Below are positions 59,201-64,000 of a stretch of 64,000 nt of DNA, one piece after another. How positions within the stretch are numbered: the stretch's first letter is position 1; every line of letters starts with the position of its first letter. The position numbers and the translations under genes are program-made. The DNA comes from an uncultured Pelagibacteraceae bacterium. Its GTDB lineage: Bacteria > Pseudomonadota > Alphaproteobacteria > Pelagibacterales > Pelagibacteraceae. Where the stretch lies: positions 62,001 to 126,000 of the forward strand of contig CACGJX010000003.1 in assembly GCA_902573465.1 (NCBI GenBank). Reading direction: 5' to 3'. The notes below the pieces were generated by a model. That model was not told the DNA's origin. It ran no database searches and saw nothing but the letters and a program-made list of their open reading frames with translations.

Positions 59201-59265
59201 ACCACCTACAATTGAAGGAACACAACATCTTGTGGTGAAATTTTGCGTGATTAATATTTTTTTTT
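59201..59265 (+). promoter_or_regulatory. Candidate structured 5' leader of the homocysteine methyltransferase gene
   Basis: The leader holds two mutually exclusive pairings: ACCAC (59201-59205) with GTGGT (59232-59236), and a tight hairpin CACAA-catc-TTGTG (59221-59234). A nine-T run follows at 59257-59265, 19 bp before the ATG. The layout would suit an attenuator or small ligand-binding RNA controlling a methionine-cycle gene. I do not see a SAM-II core ('GCTAAA'). Confidence 0.3.
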
Positions 59266-59284
59266 CTATAAGTAGTCCTTAAAT

Positions 59285-60193
59285 ATGGACCAAAATTTCT
59301 TTAATAAAGTTAGAATTTTAGATGGTGGTATGGGCCAGGAACTTCTTGCTAGAGGTATGGAGCCTAATGGTACATTGTGGAGTGCTAACGCTTTACTTCA
59401 AGAAAAATACCACCAGCTTTTATTAGATACTCATTTAGATTTTATTAAAGCAGGTGCAGAAGTAATTGTCACTACAACTTTTACAACAAGAAAATCCCGT
59501 TTAAGAGATAATAATGTTTTTGATAAATATGAATATCTCAATAAAAAAGCTGGAGAAATTGCTCAAAAAGCAAAGGAAAATTATCCTAATGTTTTAGTAG
59601 CTGGTGGTTTGCCTCCACAAAACTTAACCTATGAAGCAGATAACAGTGCTGACGATGAGATGAGAGAAAATTTTAATAGTCAAGCAAAACTATTAAATCC
59701 TTATATTGATTTTTTTTATTTTGACGTCTTAAGCAGTATTAGAGAATTTAAAATTGCTATTGAAAGTATAAAAGAATTTAACAAACCCTATTTATTAGGT
59801 GCACATATTTCTGAAGGAAATTATTTACCAAGTGGTGAAAATATTTCAAAAATTATAAATGATATAGAACATTATAAATTAATGGGAATTATATTATCTT
59901 GTGTTTCACCTGAAAATTTTGAACTCAATCTTGAAGAAATAAAAAATTTAGGAGTCCCATTTGGATTTAAATTGAATGCTTTTATAAAAACAAGTTCAAA
60001 ACCTAATTATAATGATGCATATAAAAAACATAAAACTGGAAATCCGAATGAATTCCTTGGGGTAAGGAAAGATTTAACTCCAGAAAAAATGCTAGAATTT
60101 GCAAAAAAATTCAAAGATGCAGGAGCTACAATTATTGGTGGTTGTTGTGAAACTACACCTTTACATATTAAGGCTTTTTCTAAGCTTAAGTAG
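59285..60193 (+). CDS. Homocysteine S-methyltransferase family protein
   Basis: The 302-residue protein starts 'RILDGGMGQELLARGMEPNGTLWSA' and has the zinc-ligand cysteines in 'IILSCVSPENFE' and 'IIGGCCETTPLHIKAF', as in BHMT/MmuM. It would move a methyl group from a methylated donor (glycine betaine, S-methylmethionine or DMSP-like) to homocysteine, making methionine. 'TFTTRKSRLRD' replaces the typical MmuM loop, so the donor is uncertain. Preceded by a possibly structured leader; convergent with the EamA gene (8 bp overlap). Confidence 0.88.
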   Translation: MDQNFFNKVRILDGGMGQELLARGMEPNGTLWSANALLQEKYHQLLLDTHLDFIKAGAEVIVTTTFTTRKSRLRDNNVFDKYEYLNKKAGEIAQKAKENYPNVLVAGGLPPQNLTYEADNSADDEMRENFNSQAKLLNPYIDFFYFDVLSSIREFKIAIESIKEFNKPYLLGAHISEGNYLPSGENISKIINDIEHYKLMGIILSCVSPENFELNLEEIKNLGVPFGFKLNAFIKTSSKPNYNDAYKKHKTGNPNEFLGVRKDLTPEKMLEFAKKFKDAGATIIGGCCETTPLHIKAFSKLK

Positions 60194-61073
60194 TTTTTTT
60201 GTAATCAGCTTTTCTTACAAAATAAATTCCAACTGAAACAGCGATTAAAGAAATTAATACCTTTGTGGTAATTAATTCTTTTAAGAATATATAACTTAAA
60301 ATTGTTCCAAAAATTGGAATTAAGTATGATACTTGTGATTGGAAAATTAAACCATTATTAACTAAAATTCTAAATCGTAATAACCAAGCGATACCTGTTG
60401 AAACAAGACCTAAATATATTACTGACACAGTTGAGTCTAATCTTGGTGTTAAATTCCAAGGCTGTTCTAAAAAACTAACGAGTGGTATCAAAATAATTGT
60501 AGCCCAAATTAGTATAGATCCGGTTACATTTTCATTTTTTTTCTTACTAATTTTTAAAGTTAGTACACCACCAATTACATAGCAAGTTGAGCCTAAAAGA
60601 ATTAATAAAGCAGATAAAAAATTATTTTCATCGATTAACAAATTATCTGAAAATAAATACAGTATTCCAGAAAAACCTATTAAAATTCCAAATGTTTTAA
60701 TAAAATTAAACTTTTCATTTGTCGTATAAAAATGACCTAGAACAGTTGAACTTAAAGGTGTTGTTGACATTAAAATTGCTGCTAAGTTACTTTGAACTGA
60801 TTGAACTCCATAAGCAATCAAATAAAAAGGTGCTACTAAATTTATAAACCCAATCATAGCAAACCAATGCCAATCTTTTGAGAATGCTTCTATTTTAATA
60901 TTTTTATAATAACAAAGTAATAAAACTGGAATAGCTCCAAAAAAAACTCTTAAAAATGCGATGGTAACTGGACCATATGAGTATGTTGCAATTTTAATAT
61001 TAAAAAAAGCAGAAGCCCAAATTAATGCTAGCAAAATTAATAAAAGATAATCTGTAATTTTAGCTTGTCTCAT
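60186..61073 (-). CDS. EamA/DMT-family transporter
   Basis: A 295-residue protein with ten membrane helices in two EamA repeats: 'LLILLALIWASAFFNIKIATYSYGPVTIAFLRVFFGA' opens the first, and 'LSALLILLGSTCYVIGGVLTLKI' the second. DMT proteins export amino acids or other metabolites (RhaT/YdcZ-type relatives). It shares its start region with the end of the YbaK-like gene (4 bp overlap), forming a two-gene unit. The substrate cannot be read from sequence. Confidence 0.88.
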   Translation of the reverse strand: MRQAKITDYLLLILLALIWASAFFNIKIATYSYGPVTIAFLRVFFGAIPVLLLCYYKNIKIEAFSKDWHWFAMIGFINLVAPFYLIAYGVQSVQSNLAAILMSTTPLSSTVLGHFYTTNEKFNFIKTFGILIGFSGILYLFSDNLLIDENNFLSALLILLGSTCYVIGGVLTLKISKKKNENVTGSILIWATIILIPLVSFLEQPWNLTPRLDSTVSVIYLGLVSTGIAWLLRFRILVNNGLIFQSQVSYLIPIFGTILSYIFLKELITTKVLISLIAVSVGIYFVRKADYKKTT

Positions 61074-61549
61074 TCGGTAATCTCCTCAGTAACTCCATTT
61101 GTAATTTTTTTTAAATTTGTAAAATCTATTTTAAATACACAGTTTGGATGACCAGCAGCAGCAAACAATAAGTTAAATCTACTTAAAGATTTATCTATTA
61201 AAATTTCAATCTTTTTTAAATGACCAATAGGTGAAACTCCTCCAATTGTGTAACCTGTGATATTTTTTACATCTTCGGCTGAAGCCATAGATGCATCCTT
61301 TATTTTAAGTGCCTTCTTAATCCTGTTTAATGACGCCCTTTTATCGCCTGCAACTAAGCATAAAGTGAAACTATTCTCAGTTTTAAAGAGTAAACTTTTT
61401 ACAATTGCTCCTACCTCACAACCTAAAGATGAAGCTGCCTCAAGAGCAGTCCTGGCAGAGGTTTCAAGAACTATTATATTTTGAGATTCATCATAATTCT
61501 TAAGGATTTTTTCAACTCTTTGAACTGGCTCTTTGTCTAATAAACTCAT
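61070..61549 (-). CDS. YbaK/ProX-type aminoacyl-tRNA deacylase-like protein
   Basis: The 159-residue protein matches the YbaK/EbsC fold: 'NIIVLETSARTALEAASSLGCEVGAIVKSLLFKTE' at the front, the conserved 'LVAGDKRASLNRIKKAL', and 'TGYTIGGVSPIGHLKKIEILIDKSL', the GxxP motif of tRNA-editing deacylases. It probably removes a wrong amino acid from tRNA (Cys-tRNAPro type). It overlaps the EamA transporter gene by 4 bp. Confidence 0.9.
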   Translation of the reverse strand: MSLLDKEPVQRVEKILKNYDESQNIIVLETSARTALEAASSLGCEVGAIVKSLLFKTENSFTLCLVAGDKRASLNRIKKALKIKDASMASAEDVKNITGYTIGGVSPIGHLKKIEILIDKSLSRFNLLFAAAGHPNCVFKIDFTNLKKITNGVTEEITE

Positions 61550-61690
61550 TATTCAACTTTTAATTGTTAGTCAATTTGCACATTACCTATTAAACTTATG
61601 TAAAAAATGCATAGGTGATATCAATTAAAAGAGCATTATCTATCAGTCTTTTTTTGTTATTACAACGCCCAGTATTATAAAGGAGAGATT

Positions 61691-63097
61691 ATGAGTTCAA
61701 GTAATGTATTAAAGACCATTAAAGATAAAGATATTGAATACGTAGATCTAAGATTTACTGATCCTAGAGGTAAACTTCAACATGTAACCATGGATGCCAA
61801 AATGGTGGATGAAGATATGTTGAACGAAGGGATTTTTTTTGACGGTTCCTCTATAGCTGGCTGGAAAGCTATTAATGAATCTGACATGATCCTAAAGCCA
61901 GATAATTCTAGAGCGATCGTAGATCCATTCACATCTCATAATACATTAAATCTTTTTTGCGATGTTTTAGATGCAATTAAAAAGGATCCTTATGAAAGAG
62001 ATCCTAGAGGAACAGCTAAAAAAGCTGAGGCTTACTTAAAAAGTTCAGGAATTGGAGATAAAGCATTTTTTGGTCCTGAAGCTGAATTTTTTGTTTTTGA
62101 TGACGTAAGATTCAAAAATGACATGAATGAAACCGGATTTAAAATAGATAGTAAGGAAGGTCCTTACAATTCAGGAAGAGAATACGAAAACGGTAACATG
62201 GGTCATAGACCTGGAATTAAAGGTGGTTATTTCCCTGTTCCGCCTGTTGATAGTGAACAAGATATGAGGAGTGAATATCTAAAAGCTATGAAAGAAATGG
62301 GAATTAAAGTTGAAAAACACCACCATGAAGTTGCACCTAGTCAACACGAACTTGGAATGTATTTTGGAACTCTTGTGGATCAAGCGGATAACTTACAGCT
62401 TTATAAATATGCTGTTCACATGGTTTCTAACTCGTTCGGTAAGACAGCTACTTTCATGCCTAAACCAGTTAAAGGTGACAATGGTTCAGGTATGCACGTT
62501 CACCAATCGATTTGGAAAGGTGATACTGCATTATTTTCTGGTGATAAATATGCGGGCTTATCTGATACAGCATTACACTATATAGGTGGAATTTTAAAGC
62601 ATGCAAAAGCAATAAATGCTTTTTCTAATGCTACGACGAATAGTTACAAAAGACTAATTCCAGGATTTGAAGCTCCAGTTTTATTAGCTTATTCAGCTAG
62701 AAACAGATCAGCATCTTGCAGAATTCCAATCACTTTAAGTAAAAAAGCAGCTAGATGTGAAATTAGATTTGGTGATGCTGCTGGTAATCCATATTTAACT
62801 TTCTCTGCGATGTTAATGGCTGGTTTAGATGGAATTAAGAATAAAATTGATCCAGGTAAATCATTTGATAAAGATCTTTATGCTTTATCAGAGGATGAAG
62901 TTAAGAAAATTCCAACTGTTTGTGGATCTTTAAGAGAAGCGATGGAAAGTCTTGATAAAGACAGAGATTTCTTAAAACAAGGGAATGTATTTACTGATGA
63001 TCAAATAGATGCTTATATTGCATTGAAGTTTGAAGAAATACACAATTTTGAACACACACCTCATCCGATAGAGTTTGAGATGTATTACAGTTGTTAA
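61691..63097 (+). CDS. glnA: Glutamine synthetase, type I
   Basis: A 468-residue GSI: '[16 protein letters not shown]', '[20 protein letters not shown]', '[16 protein letters not shown]', '[24 protein letters not shown]', '[14 protein letters not shown]' and '[10 protein letters not shown]'. A Tyr in '[16 protein letters not shown]' lies where the adenylylation site of GlnA is found, so control by GlnE is likely. It is preceded by AAGGAGAG and a 140-bp AT-rich leader that should hold a nitrogen-regulated promoter, although I could not fix a sigma-54 or NtrC site. It makes glutamine from glutamate and ammonia. Confidence 0.97.
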   Translation: MSSSNVLKTIKDKDIEYVDLRFTDPRGKLQHVTMDAKMVDEDMLNEGIFFDGSSIAGWKAINESDMILKPDNSRAIVDPFTSHNTLNLFCDVLDAIKKDPYERDPRGTAKKAEAYLKSSGIGDKAFFGPEAEFFVFDDVRFKNDMNETGFKIDSKEGPYNSGREYENGNMGHRPGIKGGYFPVPPVDSEQDMRSEYLKAMKEMGIKVEKHHHEVAPSQHELGMYFGTLVDQADNLQLYKYAVHMVSNSFGKTATFMPKPVKGDNGSGMHVHQSIWKGDTALFSGDKYAGLSDTALHYIGGILKHAKAINAFSNATTNSYKRLIPGFEAPVLLAYSARNRSASCRIPITLSKKAARCEIRFGDAAGNPYLTFSAMLMAGLDGIKNKIDPGKSFDKDLYALSEDEVKKIPTVCGSLREAMESLDKDRDFLKQGNVFTDDQIDAYIALKFEEIHNFEHTPHPIEFEMYYSC

Positions 63098-63100
63098 TTT

Positions 63101-63271
63101 TTATTGTCTGGTTTTAGCAATTTTATTTTTGCCAGAACCTTTTTTAACAATGTAATCAAGTGTTCCATTTGCTCCAGTATCAACAGACTTTATGAGAGAT
63201 CTTAAAAAAGTTTTTCTCTTCTCTTTTCTGTCTTCGCTGTTTTGCAAATTTCTGATTTCAAAGACGTTCAT
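63101..63271 (-). CDS. Small basic protein, 56 residues, unknown
   Basis: This frame, below the ORF-track cut-off, runs from an ATG at 63269-63271 to a TAA at 63101-63103. It encodes 'MNVFEIRNLQNSEDRKEKRK' and so on, a basic soluble peptide with no signal or membrane helix. It fills the gap between glnA and the Fe-S genes with 3 bp to spare after glnA, and its amino-acid mix looks coding. The upstream ribosome site is weak. No function is known to me. Confidence 0.45.
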   Translation of the reverse strand: MNVFEIRNLQNSEDRKEKRKTFLRSLIKSVDTGANGTLDYIVKKGSGKNKIAKTRQ

Positions 63272-63327
63272 AGGTAGATATTATCAATCTATGCGTTTAT
63301 TGCAACTCTGGTATGTTCAAAATGGGA

Positions 63328-63660
63328 TTATACTTTAAATGACTCCCCGCAGCCACAACGCTCGGTTTCATTAGGATTATTGAAGACAAATGATGATGAA
63401 AAATCCTCTTTTTTGTAATCCATTTCAGTTCCTAAAAGATACATAACTGCCGCCGAATCAATGTAAACTTTTACTCCTTTATCCTCGATCAACTCATCAT
63501 TAGGATTTACCTCTTTTGAATATTCCATTACGTATGACATTCCTGCACAACCACCTGATTTTACGGAAACTCTAACACCTATCGCATTTTTTTCAGCGTT
63601 AGACATTATTTCTTTAATTCTTAAAGCTGCATTATCACTCAATTTAATAATAGGGTTCAT
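63328..63660 (-). CDS. HesB/IscA/SufA-family Fe-S assembly protein
   Basis: A 110-residue A-type carrier protein with the three conserved cysteines in 'VKSGGCAGMSYVMEY' and 'ERCGCGESFKV'. It accepts or delivers [2Fe-2S]/[4Fe-4S] clusters. Its start overlaps the stop of the DUF59 gene by 1 bp, fitting a suf-type operon whose further genes lie beyond the right edge. SufA, IscA and ErpA cannot be separated by eye. Confidence 0.9.
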   Translation of the reverse strand: MNPIIKLSDNAALRIKEIMSNAEKNAIGVRVSVKSGGCAGMSYVMEYSKEVNPNDELIEDKGVKVYIDSAAVMYLLGTEMDYKKEDFSSSFVFNNPNETERCGCGESFKV

Positions 63661-63956
63661 TATAAGTTTAACTCCAATTTTGCTGCATCTGACATCATAT
63701 CTTTATTCCAAGGAGGATCCCAAACCAATTCAAGATTTACATCATCTATTTCCTCTACTTGCATTGCACCCTCTTTTACCTCTTTTGGTAAACTTTCTGC
63801 AACGGGACAATTCGGTGTAGTTAATGTCATCTTAATTTCAGCCTTACGACCATTTACCTGTATATCATAAATTAAACCAAGTTCATATATGTTCACTGGT
63901 AATTCAGGATCATAAATTTTTCTAATTTCCTCAATTATTTTGTTTTTTACATCCAT
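63660..63956 (-). CDS. sufT: SufT/DUF59 (MIP18-like) Fe-S maturation protein
   Basis: The 98-residue protein is a compact DUF59 domain: 'IRKIYDPELPVNIYELGLIYDI', 'MTLTTPNCPVAESLPKEV' with the conserved Cys, and 'LVWDPPWNKDMMSDAAKLEL' at the end. SufT helps mature Fe-S enzymes. It is 1 bp overlapped with the A-type carrier gene and probably cotranscribed with a gene entering from the right edge. Confidence 0.88.
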   Translation of the reverse strand: MDVKNKIIEEIRKIYDPELPVNIYELGLIYDIQVNGRKAEIKMTLTTPNCPVAESLPKEVKEGAMQVEEIDDVNLELVWDPPWNKDMMSDAAKLELNL

Positions 63957-63958
63957 AA

Positions 63959-64000
63959 TTAATTTTCTGTGGTTATTTCTTTCCCATCATTTTCCATTGC
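63959..64000 (-). CDS. C-terminal tail of a gene entering from the right edge
   Basis: Fourteen codons of an open minus-strand frame end at a TAA (63959-63961), encoding '...AMENDGKEITTEN'. The stop lies 2 bp before the sufT ATG, typical of this genome's operons. The fragment is too short to name. By the usual suf gene order a cysteine desulfurase (SufS) or SufE-type gene is likely, which is inference only. Confidence 0.4.
   Translation of the reverse strand, partial: AMENDGKEITTEN

Noticed and set aside
59201-59265. SAM-II-type riboswitch upstream of the homocysteine methyltransferase gene
   Set aside because: The conserved SAM-II core (GCTAAA stretch and its pseudoknot partner) is not present; kept only as an unnamed structured leader.

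Overview
The window looks like a piece of a streamlined marine alphaproteobacterial genome, most likely SAR11 (Pelagibacterales). This rests on very low GC by eye, long A/T runs even inside genes, intergenic gaps of only a few bases, many 1-4 bp gene overlaps, no gene-free stretch above 300 bp, and a typical gene mix (taurine-type ABC uptake, dimethylglycine-dehydrogenase-like enzyme, homocysteine methyltransferase, glutamine synthetase, Suf-type Fe-S proteins). I saw no insertion sequence, phage gene, CRISPR array or rRNA. There is one tRNA (Met, CAT).

Layout. 1-4.7 kb: tail of a flavin-binding oxidase-like gene, a gamma-carbonic-anhydrase-like hexapeptide protein, a thioredoxin-fold protein, two glycosyltransferases, DUF6165 and a TylF-like methyltransferase. 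4.7-8.1 kb: an M24/creatinase-fold enzyme facing a polar amino-acid ABC importer that has no local ATPase. 8.2-12.4 kb: a compact polyamine/methylthioadenosine module (SpeD-SpeE fusion, class II aldolase, MtnA, MtnP, divergent Apt), which could make spermidine and recycle its by-product. 12.4-19.2 kb: a very AT-rich surface-sugar island (dTDP-sugar genes with a C-methyltransferase) ending at tRNA-Met. 19.4-21.9 kb: two related tiny membrane proteins, a regulator with two winged-helix-like segments, and an SBF-type transporter. 21.9-30.7 kb: divergent sulfonate-type region, with catabolic genes (DMGDH-like, alanine dehydrogenase, omega-aminotransferase) facing tauABC across a promoter region that holds a perfect palindrome. 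30.7-41.2 kb: a second surface-sugar island. Its five-gene core (ColD-like 3-dehydratase, RmlC-like epimerase, Gmd, SDR, acetolactate-synthase-like TPP enzyme) reads as a possible route to a GDP-linked branched 3,6-dideoxy sugar resembling yersiniose. 41.2-46.6 kb: phosphotransacetylase, an HpsN/HisD-type dehydrogenase, MsrB, LysE, a VOC protein, CysE and cysteine synthase. 46.7-50.5 kb: a same-strand run of eleven small genes, mostly uncharacterised, ending in a pair of SMR-family proteins that lack the usual proton-binding glutamate. 50.5-64 kb: housekeeping and catabolic genes, including two aldehyde dehydrogenases (one with a lysine-rich extension), a homocysteine methyltransferase, glutamine synthetase and Suf/Isc proteins.

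How they may work together. Several themes recur: uptake and breakdown of organic sulfonates and N-methylated compounds, methylthio/sulfur salvage (MtnP/MtnA, CysE/CysK, homocysteine methyltransferase), and variable cell-surface glycans. Function calls rest on recognised motifs and gene context only; no database search was run.
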